This document shows, piece after piece, positions 20,179 through 29,530 of a stretch of 64,000 nt of DNA; within the stretch, counting starts at the first letter, position 1, and each line of letters opens with the position of its first letter. Below the pieces are notes generated by a model that was not told where the DNA came from, did no database searches, and saw only the letters and a list, made by a program, of their open reading frames with translations. Position numbers and translations under genes: made by a program. Origin of the DNA: Streptomyces sp. NBC_00536 (GTDB lineage: Bacteria > Actinomycetota > Actinomycetes > Streptomycetales > Streptomycetaceae); assembly GCF_036346295.1 (NCBI RefSeq), contig NZ_CP107819.1, positions 4,836,001-4,900,000 of the forward strand. Direction: 5' to 3'.

Positions 20179-20333
20179 GTCCCACCCCCATGGTCTCGGC
20201 AGCAGGGTAGGAGGCGGGGACGGCTGCTTGATCTTTGCTGGTGTGGATTCGGCCACCCGTTCGGGGCCCGGTGTTTTGCCTGCTCAGCGGCTATGAAAGG
20301 CTCCGCGCGAACGTCTCAGGGGTGGGGAAGAAC

Positions 20334-21578
20334 ATGGCTGCGAAGAACGACGGCGACGGCGGCGACGGCTCCCGCGTCTCCGACGAGGAATGGGCGCGGT
20401 TCGTCCAGCAGGCCGGGCAGGCCGGGCAGGCCGGGCAGGCCGGGCAGGGCAAGGCCGACGTGCCCAAGGAGCCGTCCGCGCGGGCGCGGATGGTGACCGA
20501 GCGGCTGCGGCGCGAGGACGAGCAGCGGGCCGCGGCCGCGCGGGGGCGCTGGGGGCGCGGGTCCAGAGGATCCGGGCCCCGGCGCGACCAGCCGGAGGGC
20601 TGGCGGACCGGGCCCGCCTGGCAGGAGATGGAAGGGCGCGGCAAGGGCAAGCGGCGGCTCAAGGCCGCCCTGGGCATCGCCCTCGTCGCGGGGCTCGCGC
20701 TGATCGTCGTACGGCCGGAGCTGCTGATCGACAAGCTCACGGGGGAGGGGGAGAGGGCGGGGGACCGGCGGAGCGCCGCCAGAAGCGCGCCTCCGCTGCC
20801 CGCGGAGACCGCGCGCCCGACCGCGCCCCCGGCGGTACTGGACCCGGACCAGCCGACCCTGAAGGAGCCCTTCCGCGGCTCCCCGGCCCTCCAGTGGGCC
20901 GATGGCGCCGCGGGCATCGAGCTCCCGGCCGCCACCGCGGTCAACGGGGTGTCCCAGGAGGACGTCGCGGCCGTGCTGGGCCGCACCCGGGACCTGCTGG
21001 TCGCCTCGAACCTGGACCCGGCGGTCCTGGGCGGGGGACGGCCCGACGCCGCGCTCGCACTGCTGGACCCGCTCCAGGACGATGCCCGGGGCCTCATGGA
21101 GCGGGCCCTGGCCAAGCCGTCCAAGGACGACAACCCGCTCTTCCTGTTCAGCCGGTTCGACCCGGCGGAGGTCCGGTTCCACGGCGGAGTGGTCAAGACG
21201 CGGGGCCGGATGACCTTCGAGGGCGGCCGGGAAGGCGAGGTGCTCGTGCATGCCGACTACACCTTCGTATACCCGGTGGTCCGGGCGAAGGGCGGCTCGG
21301 ACGAGGTGGCGCGGACGGTGGTCCGGCGCTCGGTGACGACGGCCTACCTCGACCCGAAGCGATGGGAGGCGACCAAGGGGACGCTCCACGTCGGAGCCTG
21401 GCTGGAAACCGCGGGCAACGACGACTGCTCCCGGGACGGCACCGGGTACCTGCACCCGCGGTTCGCCAGTGACCAGCGGCCGGGGCCGAGTCCGTCGGGG
21501 CCGGTCACCGACCCGTACGACCGGAGCAGGGACGTCGCGGACCTGCCGCAGGACTGCGGGACGGTGTCCCGCTCCTGA
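20334..21578 (+). CDS. Single-pass membrane protein, divergent from the RHS locus
   Basis: A 414-aa protein. Cytoplasmic N-terminus rich in Gln/Gly/Arg, with four AGQ repeats near residue 27 encoded by 9-bp tandem repeats, then a basic stretch and one membrane helix at about residues 112-128 (AALGIALVAGLALIVV). The rest is extracytoplasmic and beta-rich, with two cysteines near the end (DDCSRDG and DLPQDCG) that could pair. ATG at 20334 is preceded by ggggaag. No named family; divergent placement next to the toxin genes suggests, weakly, a role in its export or surface display. Confidence 0.65.
   Translation: MAAKNDGDGGDGSRVSDEEWARFVQQAGQAGQAGQAGQGKADVPKEPSARARMVTERLRREDEQRAAAARGRWGRGSRGSGPRRDQPEGWRTGPAWQEMEGRGKGKRRLKAALGIALVAGLALIVVRPELLIDKLTGEGERAGDRRSAARSAPPLPAETARPTAPPAVLDPDQPTLKEPFRGSPALQWADGAAGIELPAATAVNGVSQEDVAAVLGRTRDLLVASNLDPAVLGGGRPDAALALLDPLQDDARGLMERALAKPSKDDNPLFLFSRFDPAEVRFHGGVVKTRGRMTFEGGREGEVLVHADYTFVYPVVRAKGGSDEVARTVVRRSVTTAYLDPKRWEATKGTLHVGAWLETAGNDDCSRDGTGYLHPRFASDQRPGPSPSGPVTDPYDRSRDVADLPQDCGTVSRS
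20409..20444 (+). repeat. Four 9-bp tandem repeats inside a coding region
   Basis: Unit caggccggg repeated four times, encoding Gln-Ala-Gly units in the membrane protein. Likely prone to length variation. Confidence 0.8.
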
Positions 21579-21631
21579 CCAGCGGGATGACCAGCGCGAG
21601 GGGCCCCGCCGGGCGAGGTGCGTGGTGCAGT

Positions 21632-21659
21632 TTGACCACTCAGCGTGGCGGGGTATTCT
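21632..21659 (+). promoter_or_regulatory. Candidate promoter of the S10 operon
   Basis: ttgacc (21632-21637), 16-bp spacer, tattct (21654-21659), a TANNNT-type -10. The same -35 hexamer is used before rpsL and rplM. Confidence 0.6.
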
Positions 21660-21952
21660 CTTCCGCCCGATTGGCCAGGTACGTGCCTCGTATGGCAGAC
21701 TACTCAAGTTGCTCGGCTGAGTGCCGATGCTGCGCGCCTCCCGCCGGGAGGACCGGAAGCGAGTCCCACAGTACTCGTCGCCCTTACCTGCCCCTCGGGG
21801 CAGCACTGGGGGCGGACGTACGGGAATCTTCTGGGAAGTGTCAGCACGGAGCCAGCCAGGCACTCGGTGGGTGTTTCTCCCCCGATGCGCGGTCTTGGGA
21901 CCGCACCCCCTTGGCAGGGAATTTCCGTATGGAAATTTCTTTGGAGGGAGTG

Positions 21953-21977
21953 CGACACGCCCGACCGCGTGGGTCGG
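21953..21977 (+). promoter_or_regulatory. Shared ribosomal-leader hairpin, copy 2 (rpsJ)
   Basis: Identical stem ccgacc/ggtcgg and gcgtg loop (21961-21977) and preceding cgacacgc; 24 of 25 positions match the rpsL-leader copy at 4743-4767. It ends 76 nt before the rpsJ start. Confidence 0.55.
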
Positions 21978-22053
21978 AGGAGAGGCAGTGGAGCGATCCA
22001 CAGCCGACCGGGAGCCAGAGCGTTTCCACAACAGACAGGACTACGGAGTAGCC

Positions 22054-22362
22054 ATGGCGGGACAGAAGATCCGCATCCGGCTCAAGGCCTACGACCACGA
22101 GGTCATCGATTCCTCGGCGAAGAAGATCGTCGAGACGGTGACGCGCACTGGTGCGTCGGTCGCGGGCCCGGTGCCGCTGCCCACTGAGAAGAACGTGTAC
22201 TGCGTCATCAAGTCGCCGCACAAGTACAAGGACTCGCGCGAGCACTTCGAGATGCGCACGCACAAGCGCCTGATCGACATCCTCGACCCGACGCCCAAGA
22301 CCGTTGACTCGCTGATGCGCCTGGACCTTCCGGCCGGCGTTGACATCGAGATCAAGCTCTGA
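22054..22362 (+). CDS. rpsJ: 30S ribosomal protein S10
   Basis: S10 (102 aa) is part of the 30S head and, with NusB, of transcription antitermination complexes. [19 protein letters not shown] is the typical start and the segment [11 protein letters not shown] is conserved. ATG at 22054 follows ggagtagcc. It heads the S10 operon, after the long structured leader; rplC follows after 14 nt. Confidence 0.98.
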   Translation: MAGQKIRIRLKAYDHEVIDSSAKKIVETVTRTGASVAGPVPLPTEKNVYCVIKSPHKYKDSREHFEMRTHKRLIDILDPTPKTVDSLMRLDLPAGVDIEIKL

Positions 22363-22376
22363 GAGGCACGGAGAAG

Positions 22377-23021
22377 ATGGCAAAGCAGATCAAGGGCGTC
22401 CTGGGCGAGAAGCTCGGCATGACCCAGGTCTGGGACGAGAACAACCGTGTCGTCCCGGTGACCGTCGTCAAGGCCGGGCCCTGCGTCGTTACCCAGGTCC
22501 GCAAGAACGAAATCGATGGCTACGAGTCGGTCCAGATCGCCTTCGGCGAGATTGACCCGCGCAAGGTGAACAAGCCCCTCAAGGGTCACTTCGCCAAGGC
22601 TGACGTAACCCCGCGCCGCCACCTGGTGGAGCTCCGCACCTCCGACGCCAGCGAGTACACGCTCGGCCAGGAGATCACCGCGGCCGTGTTCGAGTCCGGC
22701 GTCAAGGTTGACGTCACGGGCAACAGCAAGGGCAAGGGCTTCGCCGGTGTCATGAAGCGTCACAACTTCAAGGGCCTCGGCGCCGGTCACGGCGTTCAGC
22801 GCAAGCACCGCTCCCCCGGTTCGATCGGTGGCTGCGCCACCCCTGGGCGTGTCTTCAAGGGCATGCGCATGGCCGGTCGTATGGGTAACGAGCGTGTCAC
22901 CACCCAGAACCTGACCATCCACGCGGTTGACGCGGAGAAGGGTCTGCTCCTCATCAAGGGTGCGGTCCCCGGTCCGAACGGCGGCCTCGTCCTGGTCCGT
23001 ACCGCGGCCAAGGGGGCTTGA
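22377..23021 (+). CDS. rplC: 50S ribosomal protein L3
   Basis: L3 (214 aa) binds near the 3' end of 23S rRNA and reaches the peptidyl-transferase centre. Family features: [14 protein letters not shown] start, the internal loop [26 protein letters not shown] and [12 protein letters not shown], described here in parts. Second gene of the S10 operon; four bases separate its stop from the rplD ATG. Confidence 0.98.
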   Translation: MAKQIKGVLGEKLGMTQVWDENNRVVPVTVVKAGPCVVTQVRKNEIDGYESVQIAFGEIDPRKVNKPLKGHFAKADVTPRRHLVELRTSDASEYTLGQEITAAVFESGVKVDVTGNSKGKGFAGVMKRHNFKGLGAGHGVQRKHRSPGSIGGCATPGRVFKGMRMAGRMGNERVTTQNLTIHAVDAEKGLLLIKGAVPGPNGGLVLVRTAAKGA

Positions 23022-23025
23022 GGTA

Positions 23026-23676
23026 ATGAGCACCATTGACATCCTTTCGCCGGCAGGCGACAAGGCCGGTACCGTCGAGCTCCCCGCGGAGATCTTCGAC
23101 GCGAAGACCAGCGTTCCGCTGATCCACCAGGTCGTTGTCGCTCAGCTGGCTGCTGCCCGTCAGGGCACGCACAAGACCAAGCGCCGTGGCGAAGTCCGTG
23201 GTGGTGGCCGCAAGCCGTACCGCCAGAAGGGCACCGGCCGCGCCCGTCAGGGTTCGACCCGCGCTCCGCAGTTCGCCGGCGGTGGCGTCGTCCACGGCCC
23301 GCAGCCGCGTGACTACTCGCAGCGGACCCCGAAGAAGATGAAGGTCGCCGCTCTCCGTGGTGCCCTCTCGGACCGCGCGCGCCACTCCCGCATCCACATC
23401 GTCACCGGTGTGGTCGAGGGTGCAGCCTCCACGAAGGCCGCCAAGACGCTGTTCGGCAAGATCTCGGAGCGCAAGAACCTGCTCCTGGTCGTCGACCGCG
23501 CCGACGAGGCCGCGTGGCTGTCCGCCCGCAACCTGCCCCAGGTGCACATCCTGGAGCCGGGCCAGCTGAACACGTACGACGTGATCGTCTCTGACGACGT
23601 GGTCTTCACTCAGGCCGCTTTCGAGTCCTTCGTGTCTGGCCCCAAGGCCGACGAGACCGAAGGGAGCGACGCGTAA
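23026..23676 (+). CDS. rplD: 50S ribosomal protein L4
   Basis: L4 (216 aa) lines the exit tunnel; in E. coli it also represses its own operon through the S10 leader. ATG at 23026 ([11 protein letters not shown]) preceded by gaggta; upstream in-frame codons belong to rplC sequence. The loop segment [20 protein letters not shown] is intact. The structured rpsJ leader makes an L4-type autogenous loop conceivable here. Its TAA overlaps the rplW ATG by one base. Confidence 0.97.
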   Translation: MSTIDILSPAGDKAGTVELPAEIFDAKTSVPLIHQVVVAQLAAARQGTHKTKRRGEVRGGGRKPYRQKGTGRARQGSTRAPQFAGGGVVHGPQPRDYSQRTPKKMKVAALRGALSDRARHSRIHIVTGVVEGAASTKAAKTLFGKISERKNLLLVVDRADEAAWLSARNLPQVHILEPGQLNTYDVIVSDDVVFTQAAFESFVSGPKADETEGSDA

Positions 23677-23999
23677 TGTCTGACGCGACCGTTACCAGCA
23701 AGACCTTCACTGACCCGCGCGACCTGCTGATCAAGCCGGTTGTCTCGGAGAAGAGCTACGCGCTGCTCGACGAGAACAAGTACACGTTCATCGTCGCGCC
23801 GGGCTCGAACAAGACCCAGATCAAGCAGGCTGTGGAAGCGGTCTTCTCGGTCAAGGTCACCGGGGTCAACACGATCAACCGTCAGGGTAAGCGCAAGCGC
23901 ACCAAGACCGGTTTCGGCAAGCGCGCTGACACCAAGCGCGCCATCGTGACCCTCGCTGAGGGCGACCGAATCGACATCTTCGGCGGCCAGGCCTCCTAA
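23676..23999 (+). CDS. rplW: 50S ribosomal protein L23
   Basis: L23 (107 aa) sits at the tunnel exit and docks trigger factor and [22 protein letters not shown] and the flexible [20 protein letters not shown] loop identify it. The ATG shares one base with the rplD stop (TAATG), a sign of coupled translation. A 39-nt spacer to rplB contains a gtccggaatcggac mini-hairpin. Confidence 0.97.
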   Translation: MSDATVTSKTFTDPRDLLIKPVVSEKSYALLDENKYTFIVAPGSNKTQIKQAVEAVFSVKVTGVNTINRQGKRKRTKTGFGKRADTKRAIVTLAEGDRIDIFGGQAS

Positions 24000-24038
24000 C
24001 GGAGGTCTAGTCGTCCGGAATCGGACGAGGACTGAGAA

Positions 24039-24875
24039 ATGGGTATCCGCAAGTACAAGCCGACGACCCCGGGCCGTCGTGGCTCCAGCGTCGCCGACTT
24101 TGTCGAGATCACGCGGTCCACGCCGGAGAAGTCGCTGGTTCGCCCGCTGCACAGCAAGGGCGGCCGTAACAACACCGGTCGGATCACTGTTCGCCACCAG
24201 GGCGGCGGCCACAAGCGCGCCTACCGCGTGATCGACTTCCGTCGTCACGACAAGGATGGCGTGCCGGCCAAGGTCGCTCACATCGAGTACGACCCGAACC
24301 GCACTGCGCGCATCGCGCTCCTGCACTACGCAGACGGCGAGAAGCGCTACATCATCGCCCCGGCCAAGCTGAGCCAGGGTGACCGGATTGAGAACGGCCC
24401 TGGCGCCGACATCAAGCCGGGCAACAACCTCCCGCTCCGCAACATCCCGGTCGGTACCACGATCCACGCGATCGAGCTCCGTCCCGGTGGTGGCGCCAAG
24501 TTCGCCCGTTCTGCCGGTTCGTCCGTGCAGCTCCTGGCGAAGGAGGGCCAGTACGCCCACCTGCGTATGCCGTCGGGCGAGGTTCGCCTGGTCGACGTCC
24601 GCTGCCGCGCCACGGTCGGCGAGGTCGGCAACGCCGAGCAGTCGAACATCAACTGGGGCAAGGCCGGCCGTATGCGCTGGAAGGGCGTTCGCCCCTCCGT
24701 CCGCGGTGTCGCGATGAACCCGGTTGACCACCCGCACGGTGGTGGTGAGGGTAAGACCTCCGGTGGTCGCCACCCGGTCTCCCCGTGGGGTCAGAAGGAG
24801 GGTCGTACTCGCTCGCCGAAGAAGGCTTCGAGCAAGTACATCGTCCGCCGCCGCAAGACGAACAAGAAGCGCTAG
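24039..24875 (+). CDS. rplB: 50S ribosomal protein L2
   Basis: L2 (278 aa) is a primary 23S-binding protein needed for subunit joining and peptidyl transfer. Typical [15 protein letters not shown] start, conserved [15 protein letters not shown], and the C-terminal [20 protein letters not shown] loop containing the functionally important His (within HPHGGG). Full length; fourth S10-operon gene after rplW; rpsS follows after 12 nt. Confidence 0.98.
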   Translation: MGIRKYKPTTPGRRGSSVADFVEITRSTPEKSLVRPLHSKGGRNNTGRITVRHQGGGHKRAYRVIDFRRHDKDGVPAKVAHIEYDPNRTARIALLHYADGEKRYIIAPAKLSQGDRIENGPGADIKPGNNLPLRNIPVGTTIHAIELRPGGGAKFARSAGSSVQLLAKEGQYAHLRMPSGEVRLVDVRCRATVGEVGNAEQSNINWGKAGRMRWKGVRPSVRGVAMNPVDHPHGGGEGKTSGGRHPVSPWGQKEGRTRSPKKASSKYIVRRRKTNKKR

Positions 24876-24887
24876 GAGCGGGTTTAG

Positions 24888-25169
24888 ATGCCGCGCAGTC
24901 TCAAGAAGGGACCCTTCGTCGACGGACACCTCATCAAGAAGGTGGACGTACAGAACGAAGCTGGTACCAAGAACGTCATCAAGACCTGGTCCCGTCGCTC
25001 GATGATCATCCCGGCCATGCTGGGTCACACCATCGCGGTGCACAACGGCAAGATCCACGTCCCGGTGTTCGTCACCGAGTCGATGGTCGGCCACAAGCTC
25101 GGCGAGTTCTCGCCGACTCGCACCTTCCGCGGCCACGTCAAGGACGACCGGAAGTCGAAGCGCCGCTAA
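24888..25169 (+). CDS. rpsS: 30S ribosomal protein S19
   Basis: S19 (93 aa) lies in the 30S head and contacts S13 and the A-site finger. [15 protein letters not shown], the [20 protein letters not shown] region and [12 protein letters not shown] are standard. Spacing of 12 nt from rplB and 43 nt to the chosen rplV start. Confidence 0.98.
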   Translation: MPRSLKKGPFVDGHLIKKVDVQNEAGTKNVIKTWSRRSMIIPAMLGHTIAVHNGKIHVPVFVTESMVGHKLGEFSPTRTFRGHVKDDRKSKRR

Positions 25170-25212
25170 AGGCGGGGTGGTAACGACTATGACTTACACC
25201 GAAGGGACAACC

Positions 25213-25560
25213 ATGGAAGCCAGGGCCCAGGCGCGGTACATCCGCGTCACGCCCATGAAGGCCCGCCGAGTGGTGGACCTTATCCGTGGCATGGATGCCA
25301 CGGAGGCTCAGGCGGTCCTGCGTTTCGCCCCGCAGGCCGCGAGCGTGCCCGTTGGCAAGGTGCTGGACAGCGCCATTGCCAACGCGGCTCACAACTACGA
25401 CCACACGGACGCCTCTTCGCTGGTCATCAGCGAGGCGTACGTGGACGAGGGCCCGACCCTGAAGCGGTTCCGTCCGCGTGCTCAGGGCCGTGCCTACCGG
25501 ATCCGCAAGCGGACCAGCCACATCACCGTGGTCGTCAGCAGCAAGGAAGGAACCCGGTAA
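25213..25560 (+). CDS. rplV: 50S ribosomal protein L22
   Basis: L22 (115 aa) has a beta-hairpin in the exit tunnel, where macrolide-resistance changes occur. I choose ATG 25213 ([20 protein letters not shown]) because it matches the Streptomyces start and has gaaggga 7 nt upstream; ATGs at 25177 and 25189 would add up to 12 residues. The TAA overlaps the rpsC ATG by one base. Confidence 0.95.
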   Translation: MEARAQARYIRVTPMKARRVVDLIRGMDATEAQAVLRFAPQAASVPVGKVLDSAIANAAHNYDHTDASSLVISEAYVDEGPTLKRFRPRAQGRAYRIRKRTSHITVVVSSKEGTR

Positions 25561-26402
25561 TGGGCCAGAAGGTAAACCCGCACGGGTTCCGGCTCGGCAT
25601 TACCACCGACTTCAAGTCGCGTTGGTACGCCGACAAGCTGTACAAGGACTACGTCAAGGAAGACGTCGCCATCCGCAGGATGATGACGTCCGGCATGGAG
25701 CGCGCCGGCATCTCGAAGGTTGAGATCGAGCGCACCCGTGACCGTGTGCGTGTGGACATCCACACCGCGCGTCCCGGCATCGTCATCGGCCGCCGTGGCG
25801 CCGAGGCCGACCGCATCCGCGGTGACCTCGAGAAGCTCACGGGCAAGCAGGTCCAGCTGAACATCCTCGAGGTCAAGAACCCCGAGATGGACGCTCAGCT
25901 GGTTGCTCAGGCCGTTGCGGAGCAGCTGTCCTCCCGCGTCTCCTTCCGTCGCGCCATGCGTAAGAGCATGCAGGGCACGATGAAGGCCGGCGCCAAGGGC
26001 ATCAAGATCCAGTGTGGTGGCCGTCTCGGCGGCGCCGAGATGAGCCGGTCCGAGTTCTACCGCGAGGGTCGTGTGCCGCTGCACACGCTGCGCGCGAACG
26101 TGGACTACGGCTTCTTCGAGGCCAAGACCACCTTCGGCCGTATCGGCGTGAAGGTCTGGATCTACAAGGGCGACGTCAAGAACATCGCCGAGGTTCGCGC
26201 CGAGAACGCTGCGGCCCGTGCGGGTAACCGCCCGGCCCGTGGTGCGCAGGGCGCTGGCGACCGTCCCGCCGGCCGTGGTGGCCGTGGTGGCGAGCGCGGC
26301 GGCCGTGGTGGCCGCAAGCCGCAGCAGGCTGCTGGTGTCGAGGCCCCCAAGGCCGAGGCTCCCGCTGCCGCTCCGGCCGAGAGCACCGGAACGGAGGCCT
26401 GA
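25560..26402 (+). CDS. rpsC: 30S ribosomal protein S3
   Basis: S3 (280 aa) forms part of the mRNA entry channel and has helicase-like contacts. KH-domain sequence [20 protein letters not shown] is present, and the core ends near KVWIYKGDV. Beyond about residue 215 there is a Gly/Arg-rich then Ala/Pro/Glu-rich extension ([28 protein letters not shown]), longer than in E. coli and typical of actinobacteria. Coupled to rplV by a one-base overlap. Confidence 0.98.
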   Translation: MGQKVNPHGFRLGITTDFKSRWYADKLYKDYVKEDVAIRRMMTSGMERAGISKVEIERTRDRVRVDIHTARPGIVIGRRGAEADRIRGDLEKLTGKQVQLNILEVKNPEMDAQLVAQAVAEQLSSRVSFRRAMRKSMQGTMKAGAKGIKIQCGGRLGGAEMSRSEFYREGRVPLHTLRANVDYGFFEAKTTFGRIGVKVWIYKGDVKNIAEVRAENAAARAGNRPARGAQGAGDRPAGRGGRGGERGGRGGRKPQQAAGVEAPKAEAPAAAPAESTGTEA

Positions 26403-26407
26403 CCGAC

Positions 26408-26827
26408 ATGCTGATCCCTCGTAGGGTCAAGCACCGCAAGCAGCACCACCCCAAGCGCCGCGGTATGGCCAAGGGCGGTACTGAGGTCTCGTTCGGCGAG
26501 TACGGCATCCAGGCGCTTACCCCCGCCTACGTGACGAACCGCCAGATCGAGGCGGCTCGTATCGCGATGACCCGCCACATCAAGCGTGGCGGCAAGGTCT
26601 GGATCAACATCTACCCGGACCGTCCCCTGACGAAGAAGCCTGCCGAGACCCGCATGGGTTCCGGTAAGGGTTCTCCCGAGTGGTGGATCGCGAACGTGCA
26701 CCCGGGCCGGGTCATGTTCGAGCTGTCCTACCCGAACGAGAAGATTGCTCGTGAGGCGCTCACCCGCGCTGCTCACAAGCTTCCGATGAAGTGCCGGATT
26801 GTTCGGCGCGAGGCAGGTGAGTCGTGA
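26408..26827 (+). CDS. rplP: 50S ribosomal protein L16
   Basis: L16 (139 aa) is essential for A-site tRNA accommodation. [36 protein letters not shown] and [14 protein letters not shown] are diagnostic; RMGSGKG contains the Arg that is hydroxylated in some bacteria. The stop overlaps the start of rpmC (TGATG). Confidence 0.98.
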   Translation: MLIPRRVKHRKQHHPKRRGMAKGGTEVSFGEYGIQALTPAYVTNRQIEAARIAMTRHIKRGGKVWINIYPDRPLTKKPAETRMGSGKGSPEWWIANVHPGRVMFELSYPNEKIAREALTRAAHKLPMKCRIVRREAGES

Positions 26828-27051
26828 TGGCGACGGGAACCAAGGCGTCCGAGCTGCGTGAGCTCGGTAACGAGGAGCTCGTTGGCAAGCTGCGCGAGGC
26901 CAAGGAAGAGCTGTTCAAGCTGCGCTTCCAGGCGGCCACGGGTCAGCTGGAGAACAACGGTCGGCTCCGTTCCGTCCGTAAGGACATCGCTCGCATCTAC
27001 ACCCTGATGCACGAGCGTGAGCTCGGTATCGAGACGGTGGAGAGCGCCTGA
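26827..27051 (+). CDS. rpmC: 50S ribosomal protein L29
   Basis: L29 (74 aa) is a two-helix protein at the tunnel exit beside L23. ATG 26827 gives [19 protein letters not shown], the same length as other Streptomyces L29; a GTG at 26824 is an in-frame alternative that adds one residue. One-base overlaps with both rplP and rpsQ indicate tight coupling. Confidence 0.97.
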   Translation: MATGTKASELRELGNEELVGKLREAKEELFKLRFQAATGQLENNGRLRSVRKDIARIYTLMHERELGIETVESA

Positions 27052-27332
27052 TGAGCGAGAAGAACGTGACTGAGACGACTGCCCGCGGCTTCCGCAAGAC
27101 CCGTGAGGGTCTCGTCGTCAGCGACAAGATGGACAAGACCGTCGTCGTCGCTGTCGAGGACCGCGTGAAGCACGCCCTGTACGGCAAGGTCATCCGCCGT
27201 ACGAACAAGCTCAAGGCGCACGACGAGCAGAACGCTGCCGGCGTCGGCGACCGCGTCATCATCATGGAGACGCGTCCGCTGTCGGCGAGCAAGCGCTGGC
27301 GCATCGTCGAGATCCTCGAGAAGGCCAAGTAA
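27051..27332 (+). CDS. rpsQ: 30S ribosomal protein S17
   Basis: S17 (93 aa) is an OB-fold protein binding the 5' domain of 16S r[22 protein letters not shown], the [10 protein letters not shown] segment and [14 protein letters not shown] are conserved; a short acidic N-terminal extension precedes the core. Last gene of the S10 part; a 119-nt structured gap separates it from rplN. Confidence 0.98.
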   Translation: MSEKNVTETTARGFRKTREGLVVSDKMDKTVVVAVEDRVKHALYGKVIRRTNKLKAHDEQNAAGVGDRVIIMETRPLSASKRWRIVEILEKAK

Positions 27333-27451
27333 GGAAATTGCCTGGGGGGTTTCCCTCAGGTCAGTTCCGCCAGGCTCGGTAGGGGCTTCCACCGCTTGAA
27401 AGAGCACCGCGAAGCCCCTGCCGGGAACCGGCAGACAAACAGGAGATAGAC
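27333..27451 (+). promoter_or_regulatory. Structured leader between rpsQ and rplN
   Basis: 119 nt containing aggggcttc (27381-27389) pairing with gaagcccct (27411-27419), followed directly by a second hairpin gccgg/ccggc (27420-27432). Two stacked helices immediately before the rplN ribosome site (aggaga) suggest a regulatory or processing element at the S10/spc boundary. Confidence 0.5.
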
Positions 27452-27820
27452 GTGATCCAGCAGGAGTCGCGACTGCGTGTCGCCGACAACACTGGTGCCA
27501 AGGAAATCCTTTGCATCCGTGTTCTCGGTGGTTCGGGTCGCCGCTACGCGGGCATCGGTGACGTCATCGTCGCCACCGTCAAGGACGCGATCCCGGGCGG
27601 CAACGTGAAGAAGGGTGACGTCGTCAAGGCTGTCATCGTTCGCACCGTCAAGGAGCGCCGCCGCCAGGACGGCTCGTACATCCGCTTCGACGAGAACGCC
27701 GCTGTCATTCTCAAGAACGACGGCGACCCTCGTGGCACCCGTATCTTCGGCCCCGTGGGCCGTGAGCTGCGCGAGAAGAAGTTCATGAAGATCATCTCGC
27801 TCGCGCCGGAGGTGCTGTAA
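27452..27820 (+). CDS. rplN: 50S ribosomal protein L14
   Basis: L14 (122 aa) lies at the subunit interface and forms bridge B8; ribosome silencing factor binds it. GTG start ([20 protein letters not shown]) after aggagata. Conserved [18 protein letters not shown] and the end [16 protein letters not shown]. First gene of the spc part; rplX starts 2 nt after its stop. Confidence 0.98.
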   Translation: MIQQESRLRVADNTGAKEILCIRVLGGSGRRYAGIGDVIVATVKDAIPGGNVKKGDVVKAVIVRTVKERRRQDGSYIRFDENAAVILKNDGDPRGTRIFGPVGRELREKKFMKIISLAPEVL

Positions 27821-27822
27821 GC

Positions 27823-28146
27823 ATGAAGATCAAGAAGGGCGACCTGGTTCAGGTCATCACCGGTAAGGACAAGGGCAAGCAGGGCAAGGTCATTGTGGCC
27901 ATCCCTACTGAGAACCGCGTCCTGGTCGAGGGTGTCAACCGGGTCAAGAAGCACACCAAGGCCGGTCAGACCGCTGGTGGTTCGCAGACCGGTGGCATCG
28001 TGATCACCGAGGCGCCGATCCACGTCAGCAACGTTCAGCTGGTTGTGGAGAAGGACGGCCAGAAGGTCGTCACCCGCGTCGGCTACCGCTTCGACGACGA
28101 GGGCAACAAGATCCGCGTTGCCAAGCGGACGGGTGAGGACATCTGA
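27823..28146 (+). CDS. rplX: 50S ribosomal protein L24
   Basis: L24 (107 aa) is an assembly initiator of the 50S subunit near the tunnel exit. [21 protein letters not shown] (KOW motif) is clear, with the expected [15 protein letters not shown]. The TGA overlaps the rplE ATG by one base. Confidence 0.98.
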   Translation: MKIKKGDLVQVITGKDKGKQGKVIVAIPTENRVLVEGVNRVKKHTKAGQTAGGSQTGGIVITEAPIHVSNVQLVVEKDGQKVVTRVGYRFDDEGNKIRVAKRTGEDI

Positions 28147-28697
28147 TGGCTACCACTCCGCGTCTCAAGACGAAGTACCGCGAGGACATCGCGGGCAAGC
28201 TGCGTGAAGAGTTCTCCTACGAGAACGTCATGCAGATCCCCGGCCTCGTGAAGATCGTGGTCAACATGGGTGTGGGCGACGCCGCCCGCGACTCCAAGCT
28301 GATCGACGGCGCCATCAAGGACCTGACGACGATCACCGGTCAGAAGCCGGCCGTCACGAAGGCCCGGAAGTCCATCGCGCAGTTCAAGCTGCGTGAGGGT
28401 CAGCCGATCGGCTGCCACGTCACCCTCCGTGGTGACCGCATGTGGGAGTTCCTGGACCGTACGCTGTCGCTCGCGCTGCCGCGTATCCGTGACTTCCGTG
28501 GTCTGTCGCCGAAGCAGTTCGACGGCCGTGGCAACTACACCTTCGGTCTCACGGAGCAGGTCATGTTCCACGAGATCGACCAGGACAAGATCGACCGTAC
28601 CCGGGGTATGGACATCACCGTGGTCACCACGGCGACCAACGACGACGAGGGCCGCGCCCTCCTTCGTCACCTCGGCTTCCCCTTCAAGGAGGCGTAA
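28146..28697 (+). CDS. rplE: 50S ribosomal protein L5
   Basis: L5 (183 aa) binds 5S rRNA and contacts the P-site tRNA. Segments [33 protein letters not shown] and [13 protein letters not shown] are conserved. Coupled to rplX by a one-base overlap; rpsN follows after 5 nt. Confidence 0.98.
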   Translation: MATTPRLKTKYREDIAGKLREEFSYENVMQIPGLVKIVVNMGVGDAARDSKLIDGAIKDLTTITGQKPAVTKARKSIAQFKLREGQPIGCHVTLRGDRMWEFLDRTLSLALPRIRDFRGLSPKQFDGRGNYTFGLTEQVMFHEIDQDKIDRTRGMDITVVTTATNDDEGRALLRHLGFPFKEA

Positions 28698-28702
28698 GCG
28701 AG

Positions 28703-28888
28703 ATGGCGAAGAAGGCTCTCATCGCGAAGGCTGCCCGCAAGCCCAAGTTCGGTGTGCGTGCGTACACCCGCTGCCAGCGCTGCGGTCGTCCCCACTCCGT
28801 GTACCGCAAGTTCGGCCTGTGCCGCGTGTGCCTTCGTGAGATGGCTCACCGTGGCGAGCTGCCGGGCGTGACCAAGAGCTCCTGGTAA
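28703..28888 (+). CDS. rpsN: 30S ribosomal protein S14, zinc-binding (type Z)
   Basis: A 61-aa S14 carrying two CxxC pairs (CQRC and CRVC), so this is the zinc-containing form. Many actinobacteria also encode a longer zinc-free S14 elsewhere that substitutes under zinc limitation; that gene is not in this window. Followed by a 223-nt gap before rpsH. Confidence 0.97.
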   Translation: MAKKALIAKAARKPKFGVRAYTRCQRCGRPHSVYRKFGLCRVCLREMAHRGELPGVTKSSW

Positions 28889-29111
28889 TTCCCTCTCGTC
28901 CTTAGGGACTTGGGAATCACCAGAGACTCTCGGTAAGCACCTGGCCGGTGGGTGCCCCGCTCCGCATGCCGTAGGCTTGTGGGGTTGGGCGCCCGCCGTC
29001 CATAACGACTTACTACGCCGTAGGTCCCCGCACCGCACCCGTCCCGCCACTGAGTGGGGAGAGGGATGGCGCATACAGGAAACCCCGGCGAGAGAGGCCG
29101 AAGGCCGATTC
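28889..29111 (+). promoter_or_regulatory. rpsN-rpsH intergenic leader with candidate promoter
   Basis: 223 nt. A good -10 (taggct, 28972-28977) with a weak -35 (tgggtg, 28949-28954; 17-bp spacer) may give an internal promoter; the taggcttgt string also occurs at the candidate tuf promoter. Short repeats such as ggccgaaggcc lie just before the rpsH ATG. Confidence 0.4.
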
Positions 29112-29510
29112 ATGACCATGACTGACCCGATCGCAGACATGCTGACTCGTCTGCGTAACGCTAACTCGGCGTACCACGACACCGTCGTGATGCCGCACAG
29201 CAAGATCAAGTCGCACATCGCGGAGATCCTCAAGCAAGAGGGTTTCATCACCGGCTGGAAGGTCGAGGACGCCGAGGTCGGCAAGAACCTCGTCCTCGAG
29301 CTGAAGTTCGGGCCGAACCGTGAGCGCTCCATCGCGGGCATCAAGCGGATCTCGAAGCCCGGTCTGCGCGTGTACGCGAAGTCCACCAACCTGCCCAAGG
29401 TGCTCGGCGGCCTGGGCGTGGCGATCATCTCCACGTCCCACGGTCTCCTCACCGGCCAGCAGGCAGGCAAGAAGGGCGTAGGTGGGGAAGTCCTCGCCTA
29501 CGTCTGGTAG
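29112..29510 (+). CDS. rpsH: 30S ribosomal protein S8
   Basis: S8 (132 aa) binds the central domain of 16S rRNA; in E. coli it represses the spc operon at the L5 region. ATG 29112 ([18 protein letters not shown]) matches the Streptomyces length; the frame extends upstream but only through the leader. The end [10 protein letters not shown] is typical. In this genome the large gap before rpsH could host a separate S8 control site. Confidence 0.97.
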   Translation: MTMTDPIADMLTRLRNANSAYHDTVVMPHSKIKSHIAEILKQEGFITGWKVEDAEVGKNLVLELKFGPNRERSIAGIKRISKPGLRVYAKSTNLPKVLGGLGVAIISTSHGLLTGQQAGKKGVGGEVLAYVW

Positions 29511-29530
29511 TCGGGAACGGAGGAAAGCAA

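Larger units (their letters stand above)
21579..22053 (+). other. S10 operon promoter and long leader
   Basis: 475 nt without a gene. After the promoter (21632-21659) a leader of nearly 400 nt contains a cctccc/gggagg hairpin (21737-21751), an A/T-rich hairpin aatttcc/ggaaatt (21920-21937), unusual in this GC context, and the hairpin shared with the rpsL leader (21953-21977). The length and structure suggest post-transcriptional control of the whole S10 operon. Confidence 0.6.

Noticed and set aside
20409..20444. Possible CRISPR-like repeat
   Set aside because: Short in-frame tandem repeat without spacers; no repeat-spacer array exists anywhere in the window.
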